Assembly (NCBI GenBank): GCA_964353175.1
Contig: CAYGUX010000008.1
Span: 27,812-91,811, forward strand
Direction: 5' to 3'
Length of the DNA: 64,000 nt
Source: JAIYCX01 sp964353175
GTDB lineage: Bacteria; Bdellovibrionota_C; UBA2361; SZUA-149; DAOLCO01
The notes below the pieces were generated by a model, which was given only the letters and a program-made list of their open reading frames with translations, was not told the origin of the DNA and made no database searches. Of this stretch, positions 34,647 through 42,697 are shown piece by piece; the stretch's first letter is position 1, and each line of letters starts with the position of its first letter. The translations under genes were made by a program, and so were the position numbers.

Positions 34647-35645
34647 ATGATCCGATTCTCTCCCAAACTCTTCCTCACATTCCTCATCAGCAGTATAGCT
34701 ATATGCATTACTACCAGCAGTATCGGCTGCAAAGGAATCTCGGGATCTGGTGTATCTCAATCCCAAAGATTTGAATCAGGCTTTAGAAGTTTAAGAATTG
34801 GACAAATCACAACAGCCAATAACAGAGTAGCAACCACAATCGCAATCGATAGCAGAGAAACTATTGTCGTACTAGAGCCAGCTCCTGGCTCAGCAAGCTT
34901 AACTGAAGTCTTGTATCAATCTACAGACCAATTTACAGCGGAGATATTAGTTAGTAGCGACTCCCTTCCTAATCTAGCCAATACTGACGATAGTATTGTA
35001 GATTTCAGTGACTACACAGATGAAAACGTAACCTTAGATGTTATCAATAATGGAATAACTCTTTCGACACAAACAGTCGCACTCAATCAAGATATTTTTG
35101 GTTTCTTTAATCTCAACAAAAGCCTAGGACGCTCAAAAGCTCTCGCCGAAGATGATCTAGTCAGAATATTCAGAATAGCCGTTATCGCGGTAAGAGTTTT
35201 TGGATGTACTTCACAATCATATCTTGAAAATACTTCATCCAGCCTACCATTTGGAGAACTAACTGAGTCTGCATGCTCCTCAACACTTATTACGACTATG
35301 TTAAACGTGATTAAGGTCGCAGACTTTGAAAAAAGAATTATTGACGAGTTCCTAGGTGACCCAATTGGCTGCGCATACGAAGAAGGAAATTTCCTTGACG
35401 CACTCAACTGCCTCAACAACTCAAAACCAGAAGTTATAAGAGAAGCATTAGTTAGCAATCCTGATATTGACTCAGTACTAAATGGCTCATTTGATCCCAA
35501 TACAGGAGAAATCATACCTGAAGCTCCAAGCCCGACTCCGACTCCACCAAGGGATTCTAGTCCTCGACCTAGCCCAACACCAGATAACAGCATACCGAAT
35601 CTTCCAGACGCACCAATCCCCGGGGACCCTATATTAATAGAATAA
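34647..35645 (+). CDS. Lipoprotein of unknown function with Pro/Thr/Ser tail
   Basis: 332 residues. The signal sequence ends ITTSSIGC (Cys28), a lipobox. The mature chain begins with a Gly/Ser linker, then has mixed beta strands (VATTIAIDSRETIVVLEP, NVTLDVINNGITLST) and a helical part with several conserved-looking Cys (VFGCTSQSY, ESACSST, DPIGCAYEEGNFLDALNC). The last ~45 residues are a Pro/Ser/Thr-rich tail (PSPTPTPPRDSSPRPSPTPD). No family is recognised. It is divergent from the FecR-TPR gene and is followed by the 130-bp palindromic element. Confidence 0.75.
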   Translation: MIRFSPKLFLTFLISSIAICITTSSIGCKGISGSGVSQSQRFESGFRSLRIGQITTANNRVATTIAIDSRETIVVLEPAPGSASLTEVLYQSTDQFTAEILVSSDSLPNLANTDDSIVDFSDYTDENVTLDVINNGITLSTQTVALNQDIFGFFNLNKSLGRSKALAEDDLVRIFRIAVIAVRVFGCTSQSYLENTSSSLPFGELTESACSSTLITTMLNVIKVADFEKRIIDEFLGDPIGCAYEEGNFLDALNCLNNSKPEVIREALVSNPDIDSVLNGSFDPNTGEIIPEAPSPTPTPPRDSSPRPSPTPDNSIPNLPDAPIPGDPILIE

Positions 35646-35655
35646 GGAAGATACT

Positions 35656-35785
35656 GGGCCTGTTGTGAAATGGGCTATTTGTCATTGCGAGCGAAGCGTG
35701 GCAATCTAAACTGTCTGTAATTGCTAGAGATTGCCACGTCGCTTCGCTCCTCGCAATGACAATATCGGTATTTCGCAACAGACCC
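35656..35785. repeat. 130-bp palindromic MITE-like element
   Basis: Outer arms GGGCCTGTTGTGAAAT (35656-35671) and ATTTCGCAACAGACCC (35770-35785) pair in 14 of 16 positions. Inner arms at 35681-35707 and 35728-35760 pair over GTCATTGCGAG...TGGCAATCT with a ~20-nt loop. The core TCATTGCGAGCGAAGCG/TGGCAATCT is a familiar dispersed palindrome in several bacterial phyla. The element lies in the 156-nt spacer between convergent genes and has no ORF. Confidence 0.85.
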
Positions 35786-35798
35786 ATAAGGACCTTCT

Positions 35799-35824
35799 AG
35801 TTTAGGACCTAGCGGTCCTAAACT
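35799..35824. terminator. Perfect 11-bp hairpin at the end of the HD-domain gene
   Basis: AGTTTAGGACC (35799-35809) pairs exactly with GGTCCTAAACT (35814-35824) around a 4-nt loop. It spans the stop codon of the minus-strand HD gene. No long T-run follows on either strand, so terminator function is uncertain. Confidence 0.45.
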
Positions 35825-36452
35825 TTTCAAAATTCAACTGACATTGAGTGGACCTCAACTTTCTAGCACTCTCTGTTTGCCATTGATGATTATCAATTAA
35901 CTTCAAAGTTAAAGAATGAAAAACTTCATCGCTTAAATCTAGCTCCTTTTGAAGCAATTTACCTTTCTTGAAAAAATCATCGCGCCCTAAGTTACTTAAA
36001 TCGGCATCTAACAAATACTCCGCTAGACCTGAGGAAATTGTCCTTACAAAGATAGAGCCTAAATCATTTAACTTAGTATCAATAATCATATCAGACACTA
36101 TTGTTATTTCCTCTGGAGTATAGGTCCCCGCTTCCTTCATAGCTTTAATCGCAAACTCCGCTCCTAGCACTTCATTATCTTCCATACGAACAAGATAACC
36201 AGAATCATGATAGGCCGCAGCAATTGCTAATAACTCCAACTCTCTACTGCCAAGTCCACCAAGAAGTCCAAACTTCAAGCTCTCGAATAAAACATCCTTA
36301 CTATGATCAACACTATGATAAAAAAGCTTTTCAGGTAATTCTTTTTCTAACCTCTCCAGTATCTCACTAACTATAGGTAGCTGTAAGAACCTATCATAAA
36401 TACTTTCAAGCTCTTGAAATACTGAAAATTCTAGCTTATCAATATTTATCAT
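35802..36452 (-). CDS. HD-domain phosphohydrolase-like protein
   Basis: 216 residues with an HD-superfamily pattern: LFYHSVDHSKDVL (H46/H50), AIAAAYHDSGYLV (H82 D83) and downstream helices around EITIVSDMIIDTKLNDLG. The metal-binding His/Asp residues are in place, so hydrolase activity is possible; the substrate is unknown. The start codon overlaps the stop of the c554-like cytochrome gene (ATGA, 36449-36452), which shows translational coupling to a periplasmic cytochrome and is an unusual pairing. A perfect hairpin spans its stop codon. Confidence 0.85.
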   Translation of the reverse strand: MINIDKLEFSVFQELESIYDRFLQLPIVSEILERLEKELPEKLFYHSVDHSKDVLFESLKFGLLGGLGSRELELLAIAAAYHDSGYLVRMEDNEVLGAEFAIKAMKEAGTYTPEEITIVSDMIIDTKLNDLGSIFVRTISSGLAEYLLDADLSNLGRDDFFKKGKLLQKELDLSDEVFHSLTLKLIDNHQWQTESARKLRSTQCQLNFEKFRTARS

Positions 36453-37738
36453 TTAAGCACCTTTTCTAGCTTATTCATGCCTTCTGAAAATGCTTGAGAA
36501 TTAAATTCTTTTTCATTCTGCAGTGTCTTATGCAATTCACTAATTTCCTTTCTGTATAACTTACCACTTGGGTCTATTGAAGACAGACATGAAAATACTC
36601 CCATAGAAAATTGTTCTGCATCCTCATATTGCATAAATTTATTCTCAATTGAATACTTAACCAATGACCTAACAACATCTCTCAATGCATTCGTGGAAAA
36701 GTCAGCCTTCTTGGAATATTGCATTATTTTATCGCTCAACAATATCCTAAGAGACTTTATCTCCAGAGCCAAAGATTCCCCATTCGTTTCATGAGCAAGT
36801 TTAGACGCGAATCTTACCAAATCCCTAGAATAGCTAGAATTATCCGCACTCAAAGAGGTGGATAAAACTATGAGAGATGAAAGATTTAATCTCAACTCCC
36901 CAGGACTTCCATCGTAAGTCTTCTCTTTCCATTCCTCATTGCTCAAACTATGATGACAGCTATAACAATAATAATTAGAAAGTTCTGGCATCCTACTATT
37001 AGATTGAAGGTCACGACTTAAAGAATCTAACATACGTAAGGCCCTCTGAACTTGACCAACTAAGAATGCTTGATAAGGCTCATAACTTCCCTTTCTTTGA
37101 GTATAGTCCTTATCAATAGACCAATGTTTGGGCTGAAGCACTCCATATGTATCCAATTCAAATGACAGCCTTGGATGCCCAGATCCAATTAACTTATGAT
37201 TAACTTCCTTATCTTTATTCCCGATATGGCAATCTAAACAAACATTTGCTCTAAGCTCCAAATCCGATAAATCATTCATGCCATCAGTAACATTATCCTG
37301 ATGGGATCTATCCTTTAAAGTATGTGTTTTTAAGTAATTTTCAGCAGGCCCATGACAAGACTCACAACCCACACCATCTTCTATTTTAAACCTCTCGCCT
37401 CTTAATTCAGACTCAACATAAGTAGCATGACAAGAAAGACACAATGAATCTTTTTCTGGATTTGAGATGCCAAGATGTTCTGCAATCTTCTTAGAATCAG
37501 AACTAAAAAGATCCTTATAGGCCAAAGAATGGGCATCATGATTAAACCATATCTGATATTCATTCTGATTTATGAATGAAGAGAGCTTTGTTTTTACACT
37601 TCCATGGCAACTAGAAGAAGCACACGTACCTACTCCCTCATAACGATTGTTTAGTTTATCATCTGCCTCCGCGATGAAGGAACTAGAAAAAAAAAACGAA
37701 AAGGATAAAATTAATGTTAGAAAAAAATGTGAAACCAT
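36449..37738 (-). CDS. Multiheme c554-like cytochrome with one CX4CH site
   Basis: 429 residues with a signal peptide (about 1-25). Heme motifs are CLSCH (C100-H104), CESCH (C125-H129), CLDCH (C167-H171) and CYSCH (C258-H262), and an N-terminal C39-ASSS-C44-H45 with four residues between cysteines. The order and spacing of the first four resemble cytochrome c554-type multiheme proteins, in which CX4CH variants are known in some lineages. The C-terminal ~160 residues are helical without hemes. It is divergent from the 12-kb electron-transfer operon across ~150 nt and translationally coupled to the HD-domain gene. It should be a periplasmic electron carrier or reductase; the substrate is unknown. 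Confidence 0.85.
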   Translation of the reverse strand: MVSHFFLTLILSFSFFFSSSFIAEADDKLNNRYEGVGTCASSSCHGSVKTKLSSFINQNEYQIWFNHDAHSLAYKDLFSSDSKKIAEHLGISNPEKDSLCLSCHATYVESELRGERFKIEDGVGCESCHGPAENYLKTHTLKDRSHQDNVTDGMNDLSDLELRANVCLDCHIGNKDKEVNHKLIGSGHPRLSFELDTYGVLQPKHWSIDKDYTQRKGSYEPYQAFLVGQVQRALRMLDSLSRDLQSNSRMPELSNYYCYSCHHSLSNEEWKEKTYDGSPGELRLNLSSLIVLSTSLSADNSSYSRDLVRFASKLAHETNGESLALEIKSLRILLSDKIMQYSKKADFSTNALRDVVRSLVKYSIENKFMQYEDAEQFSMGVFSCLSSIDPSGKLYRKEISELHKTLQNEKEFNSQAFSEGMNKLEKVLK

Positions 37739-37889
37739 TTGAAATTTTTGTGCGGTGAATCCTTTCTTGCTAGCAAAGAATGTTGTATGGTGTCAAGAAA
37801 TGAGATTCCAAATCCATTAACCCGACAAATATGCTGTATTATTTGCCGTAATCTTGGCTGGCGATTTTTTAATACTCTATACACGGTTA

Positions 37890-40262
37890 ATGAATACAGT
37901 TTTTGAAATAGCTATAGTTGGAGCTGGGCCAGGTGGTCTCGCTACCGCAGCAAATGCCGCAAACCAGCAAATTCCGCACATCCTTTTTGAGGGCTCCGAA
38001 ATCGGGAATACAATCTATGATTACCAATTAAAAAAACTCGTAATGGCAGAGCCGAGGAAACTTCCCCTCGGTAGTTTAGTTAAATTCCAAGAAGGTTCGA
38101 GAGAAGAAGTACTTGAAAACTTCAATGCAAGTATAAGCGATCAAAGTGTCAACCTAGTTAAAAGCAGAGTACTCGCCATTACTCGCGGCGATGAGTACTT
38201 TACCATCACAACTAGAGATGCAGAATATCAAGCTAAAAACGTAGTACTCGCAATCGGCAATATGGGTACTCCAAGAAAGCTTGGTGCTGCGGGCGAAGAC
38301 TTGCCACATATCGCTTATACTCTGTCCAACCCTGATGACTTTGAAGACAGACACATAACAATAGTAGGCGCAGGTGACTCTGCGATAGAAAATGCACTCG
38401 CTTTAAAAGAGAACAACAAAGTCACTCTAATAAATAGGAGAGCCGAATTTCCCCGCGCCAAAAGCGCAAATAGGAAAAAGATTCTTGAAGCCATTGAGAA
38501 TGCTGAAATCAGCTGTTTTTATGACACTAAAATCAAGTCATGTACCGAGAATGAGCTAAACTTAAATACCCCCACTGGGGAAATGACTATCTCATGTAAC
38601 CACATCATCGTTAGAGCAGGAAACACTCCCCCCAGAGAATTCCTTGAAAAATGTGGCATCCTTTTCCCTAGTCCTGACCCAGCTAGCTACCCACAAGTAG
38701 ATAACTCTTATCAGAGCAACGTGAAAGGTCTCTTTATTATAGGTGCTTTAATTGGCTACCCATTAATCAAACAAGCACTAAACCAAGGTCATGAAGTAGT
38801 AGAACATATTCTCGGAAGAGAAGTTGAGCCAGCAGACACTCCTCTTATTGCTGAGGTAACAAAAGATCTCGGACTAAGTCCAAAAGAAGCTTTGGAGTAC
38901 TTACGTGAGAAACTTCCCCTATTCAAAGACCTCTCAGACCCACAATTTAGAGAGCTAATAATAGACTCTACTCTACACATCCTAAACAAGGATGATCTAG
39001 TATTTGAAAAAGATGCCTACGGAGATAGTTTTTGGAATGTTGTATCTGAAAGCGTAAACATATTTTCACCTCACGACAAAAATACAGTTTTTAATCTACA
39101 ATCTGGAAATTTCTTCGGCGAAATGGGCCTTATTTCCGGTAGGAGAAGAAGTGCTCAAGTGCTAGCTGGGGGACAGAAGACGATTTTACTAGAGACCAAA
39201 AGAAACCAGATCTTAAAGCTAATGGGCTCCGTTCCCAAGCTTAACAAAGCTATCGATGAGATTTTCTTCTTAAGAATACTCCACACCTCAGTTTTCCCTT
39301 CTGGCAATGTGAACGACATACTAAAGATGATTCGAAGTTCCGAACAAATTGAAGTCAACAAAGGTGATTTCATCTTTAAGGAGGGGGACCCCGGAGATGC
39401 ACTCTACGTAATCCTTAAAGGATCTGTAAAAGTTTCAAAATTGAATGAGAAGGCTCAAGACATAGCTCAAACCTATATACCCGCTGGTAACTATGTAGGA
39501 GAAATGGCAATCCTAGGAGATGGACAAAGAAGCGCAAGTGTCAGTGCGGCAGTACGTTGCGAACTACTTAAAATATCCAATGATGTTTTTAATGAATTCC
39601 TTTCTGCAAATCCAGACTCTAAAAAAACGATAGAAGACTTAGCTCGGAATCGATCAATTCAAAACCTAACATCATCAAGAGATGCGCACTCCGGAGAAGT
39701 TCTAGACTTCGTACTAAAAGAAGGGATCAGTGACGGAGATAACGTTCTATTAATTGATTCGGATCTTTGCGTAGGTTGTGACAATTGCGAAAAAGCCTGC
39801 GCAGCCACGCATGATGGCTACAGTCGATTAGACAGGAAGAAAGGCAAAAGTTTCGCATCAATTCAAGTTCCTATCTCCTGTCGGCACTGCGAAAACCCAC
39901 TTTGTATGTTGGATTGCCCGCCCGATGCACTAACAAGAATGCCCTCTGGGGAAGTTCTTATTAAGGATACATGCATAGGATGCGGCAATTGCGCCACTAA
40001 CTGTCCTTATGATGTTATTCAGCTTGTGTATAAAGACAAAAAAAGTTTTTCCATTCTTGATCTACTCGAATGGCCTATAAACCACATTCTAGGGAAAGTC
40101 CCTAAAGAAAAAGTAAAAGGTCCTGCAAAAGCCGCCAAATGCGATATGTGCGTTAGCTTAGAATCTGGCCCTGCCTGTGTGCGATCTTGCCCTACTGGTG
40201 CTGCCATTAGAGCAAACCCTAAAGAAGCTGTAGAGATTCTGCTCAACAAAGGAAGAGCTTAA
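37890..40262 (+). CDS. FAD oxidoreductase - twin cNMP-binding - ferredoxin fusion
   Basis: 790 residues from the ATG at 37890, next to the family N-terminus FEIAIVGAGPGGLA; an earlier in-frame start at 37854 adds unlikely residues. Residues 1-~325 are a pyridine nucleotide-disulfide-type FAD/NAD(P) fold (GAGPGG at 11-16, ITIVGAGDSAIENAL) without the CxxC of thioredoxin reductase. Two cyclic-nucleotide-binding folds follow, ~345-460 (FFGEMGLISGRRRSAQV) and ~480-600 (EGDPGDALYVILKGSVKV, GEMAILGDGQRSASV). The rest is a ferredoxin module with four Cys groups (CVGCDNCEKAC, CRHCENPLCMLDC, CIGCGNCATNC, CDMCV...CVRSC). It is likely a cytoplasmic NAD(P)H-to-FeS electron donor that could be gated by cNMP. 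First gene of the operon; its stop overlaps the next ATG by 1 nt. Confidence 0.88.
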   Translation: MNTVFEIAIVGAGPGGLATAANAANQQIPHILFEGSEIGNTIYDYQLKKLVMAEPRKLPLGSLVKFQEGSREEVLENFNASISDQSVNLVKSRVLAITRGDEYFTITTRDAEYQAKNVVLAIGNMGTPRKLGAAGEDLPHIAYTLSNPDDFEDRHITIVGAGDSAIENALALKENNKVTLINRRAEFPRAKSANRKKILEAIENAEISCFYDTKIKSCTENELNLNTPTGEMTISCNHIIVRAGNTPPREFLEKCGILFPSPDPASYPQVDNSYQSNVKGLFIIGALIGYPLIKQALNQGHEVVEHILGREVEPADTPLIAEVTKDLGLSPKEALEYLREKLPLFKDLSDPQFRELIIDSTLHILNKDDLVFEKDAYGDSFWNVVSESVNIFSPHDKNTVFNLQSGNFFGEMGLISGRRRSAQVLAGGQKTILLETKRNQILKLMGSVPKLNKAIDEIFFLRILHTSVFPSGNVNDILKMIRSSEQIEVNKGDFIFKEGDPGDALYVILKGSVKVSKLNEKAQDIAQTYIPAGNYVGEMAILGDGQRSASVSAAVRCELLKISNDVFNEFLSANPDSKKTIEDLARNRSIQNLTSSRDAHSGEVLDFVLKEGISDGDNVLLIDSDLCVGCDNCEKACAATHDGYSRLDRKKGKSFASIQVPISCRHCENPLCMLDCPPDALTRMPSGEVLIKDTCIGCGNCATNCPYDVIQLVYKDKKSFSILDLLEWPINHILGKVPKEKVKGPAKAAKCDMCVSLESGPACVRSCPTGAAIRANPKEAVEILLNKGRA

Positions 40263-41092
40263 TGAGTAGAGACAATATCCTAAACTATAAAAACTACCTC
40301 TGGTTGTGGATCTCAATTGGACTATGCCTCCTATGCACCCTAGCTTACATTCTCGACGATCCCCTAGGAGGGAAAAACGGTAGCACTATATTAGGTTACA
40401 CCCTGGGTGTACTTGGAGCCGTAGTCATTCTCTACCTTAGTTGGTATGGAATTAGAAAAAGATCTTACTATGCAAAACTTACGACCCTAAAAGGCGTTCT
40501 ATCTTCACATATCTGGCTCGGGATCGCGATGATTCTAATTGTACCCCTACATAGTGGATTCTCTTTCCACTGGAATGTACATACCCTAGCCTATGTACTA
40601 ATGCTTTTAACTATATTTTCTGGGATCTGGGGAGTTTATTTATTTAAAACATACCCCTACCTTCTATACTCACAAAGAGGCGGCGCTAGCTCAGGCCAAC
40701 TAGCCGCGAGTTTATATGCACTAAATCAAGAATTACTTAACTTCGTCAATAGCAACGACAGAGAGCTAAGTAGGGACTTTCTAGATGTCGTAAGGCAACT
40801 AGACAAGAAACTACAAGTATCCTTTCTAAAACTCCTTTTTAAAAAAACAACTAAAACTCTAAATAGCGATGACATGAGTACGCTCGTTGGTACTCTTCCT
40901 AAAGAGGAGCAACTTGAGGCTTTAAGCGTATTAAAAATCATCGATCGCAAACAACAAATAGTACTTCAACTTCAAGAAGAATCACTCGCTCAAAACCTAA
41001 TTAGAGGTTGGCTATACATCCATGTTCCAATTTCAATAGGTCTTCTAGTCGTACTAGGCATACATATATTTTCAGTATTTTATTATCGCTAA
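40262..41092 (+). CDS. Cytochrome-b-like integral membrane protein
   Basis: 276 residues with four membrane helices in an N-terminal group (YLWLWISIGLCLLCTLAYIL, STILGYTLGVLGAVVILYLSW, HIWLGIAMILIVPLHSGF, VHTLAYVLMLLTIFSGIWGVY) and one C-terminal helix (LYIHVPISIGLLVVLGIHIFSVF). Histidines suited to heme b ligation lie in these helices (SSHIWLG, PLHSG, WNVHTL, IHVPI, GIHIF). A cytoplasmic helical loop of ~110 residues separates them. This resembles cytochrome b561 or ferric-reductase-like electron carriers. Its start shares one base with the upstream stop and the next gene begins 3 nt after its end. Inferred job: pass electrons from the cytoplasmic FeS protein to periplasmic hemes. Confidence 0.78.
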   Translation: MSRDNILNYKNYLWLWISIGLCLLCTLAYILDDPLGGKNGSTILGYTLGVLGAVVILYLSWYGIRKRSYYAKLTTLKGVLSSHIWLGIAMILIVPLHSGFSFHWNVHTLAYVLMLLTIFSGIWGVYLFKTYPYLLYSQRGGASSGQLAASLYALNQELLNFVNSNDRELSRDFLDVVRQLDKKLQVSFLKLLFKKTTKTLNSDDMSTLVGTLPKEEQLEALSVLKIIDRKQQIVLQLQEESLAQNLIRGWLYIHVPISIGLLVVLGIHIFSVFYYR

Positions 41093-41095
41093 AGA

Positions 41096-42697
41096 ATGAT
41101 CAAGTATCGACTCAAAATAATTAAGTCCAAAGGACAAATTGAAACCAAAGAGACAACTCTCAATGGTCCAAATATCACAATCGGTCGTGGTGAAAATGTT
41201 TCCATAAGACTTGAAGATCCCTTAGTCTCATTTAAACATGCAGAACTAAAAGAAGATTTAAATACCCTAACAATCACTGATGCTGGTTCATTTAGTGGTA
41301 CCAAAGTAAACAACAAACCTATTAGCATCTCTAAACTAAATGATGGCGACATCATTTCAATTGGACTTTATAGAATCGAAATTAAAAGAGAGGGGAATGA
41401 TTGGATTTTAGTTGAAGAAAGAAAGGCAGACCGCACTAAAGGGGAAGATGAATTTATTGAAAACATCCTTAAGACTACAAGCTTCAAAGATAACCTACCT
41501 TCAATGACCATGTTATCCATAATGCTAGTGACTATTCTAGTTATTGCATTTATATATATCCCCTTGTCAACGGAACATAAAAGCTCCTGGAGTAGCGGGC
41601 CTATTTCTAACGAACATAAATTACTCGCGAGTGATTGTGCATCATGCCATACAAAACCATTCGAGAAAGTAGAAAACAGTACCTGCATTAATTGCCACAA
41701 AATGAATGGCCATAAGATGGATATTCACGCTAACCAGAATCACGAATCCCTTCAATGCACGAACTGCCATTCTGAACACAAAGGCTCAGAAGGGCTTATT
41801 ATAAAAGAAGAAGAGCTTTGTCTCTCCTGTCATAAAAACCTTAGTGATATTAAATCAGACACAAAAATAGCAAATGTAACTAACTTCACAGATCATCCCA
41901 ATTTCAAAGTCCACCTATTCCTAGAAAACACCAAAGTCCCCTTAAAGGACTCAAAAGATACGAATACTTTAAAACTCAATCACGAAATTCACCTCAAGGG
42001 CCCCATTAATGGAGCGAATAAAAAAGAAGAATTAAACTGCGCTTCATGTCACTCACTAAATATTGATAAAAAAAGTTATCAAGCTGTAAACTTCGAATCC
42101 TCATGTCAACGGTGCCATCCCCTAGGCTTTTCTAGTCTTAACCCAAATATAGAGGCTCCACACTCAGAACCTACAAAAGTATTCGGATTTCTTCGCAACT
42201 TCTATGCAAATGAAGCCCTACTTAAAGAAGGCACTAAGTTAGATAATAAAAACTCGAGGTTTATTCCTAGAAACTTAGATAATCGAAGCTTAGAGCTATT
42301 TTTCTACAGAAAAGAAGTAATAGACAATTCAAGAAAAGCAGAACACGAACTTTTTAGTAAGATAAGTTGCTCTGTTTGCCATGACATCGCGAATGAGCCG
42401 AAAATCACCGAGAATTCTAGCTCTTTTACAGCTTCCGTACCAGAAGTAAGAGATTCATGGCTTCCCGGAGCAATCTTTGACCACTCTTCACATGAAGACA
42501 TGCAATGCAAGGATTGCCACAATAATGTTTATAAATCTACGCTTAGTTCGGACATACTTATTCCCGATGTAAACAACTGCAAAGAATGTCATGGAGACCC
42601 TGGTCACGCAACTAAATTGAATTCCACCTGCATCACTTGCCATCCATACCACCAATCAGAAACCAACGATCTACAGAAGGAAGATGAAATCAATTAA
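41096..42697 (+). CDS. FHA domain - transmembrane - decaheme cytochrome fusion
   Basis: 533 residues. Residues ~1-100 are an FHA phosphopeptide-binding fold: IGRGENVSIRL (G30 R31), LVSFKHAEL (S45, H48), and FSGTKVNNKPI with the conserved Asn. One membrane helix (137-157, MTMLSIMLVTILVIAFIYIPL) has no signal-peptide features, so the FHA domain is cytoplasmic and the rest periplasmic. The remaining ~370 residues carry ten CxxCH motifs (CASCH, CINCH, CTNCH, CLSCH, CASCH, CQRCH, CSVCH, CKDCH, CKECH, CITCH), several with His-rich NrfB/c3-like spacing. Genes on both sides are 3 nt away and overlapping by 14 nt. It suggests phosphorylation-dependent assembly or gating of an electron conduit. The fusion is the oddest protein in the window. 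Confidence 0.9.
   Translation: MIKYRLKIIKSKGQIETKETTLNGPNITIGRGENVSIRLEDPLVSFKHAELKEDLNTLTITDAGSFSGTKVNNKPISISKLNDGDIISIGLYRIEIKREGNDWILVEERKADRTKGEDEFIENILKTTSFKDNLPSMTMLSIMLVTILVIAFIYIPLSTEHKSSWSSGPISNEHKLLASDCASCHTKPFEKVENSTCINCHKMNGHKMDIHANQNHESLQCTNCHSEHKGSEGLIIKEEELCLSCHKNLSDIKSDTKIANVTNFTDHPNFKVHLFLENTKVPLKDSKDTNTLKLNHEIHLKGPINGANKKEELNCASCHSLNIDKKSYQAVNFESSCQRCHPLGFSSLNPNIEAPHSEPTKVFGFLRNFYANEALLKEGTKLDNKNSRFIPRNLDNRSLELFFYRKEVIDNSRKAEHELFSKISCSVCHDIANEPKITENSSSFTASVPEVRDSWLPGAIFDHSSHEDMQCKDCHNNVYKSTLSSDILIPDVNNCKECHGDPGHATKLNSTCITCHPYHQSETNDLQKEDEIN

Noticed and set aside
37890..40262. Thioredoxin reductase
   Set aside because: The FAD/NAD(P) fold matches, but the redox CxxC is missing and the protein carries cNMP and ferredoxin modules.
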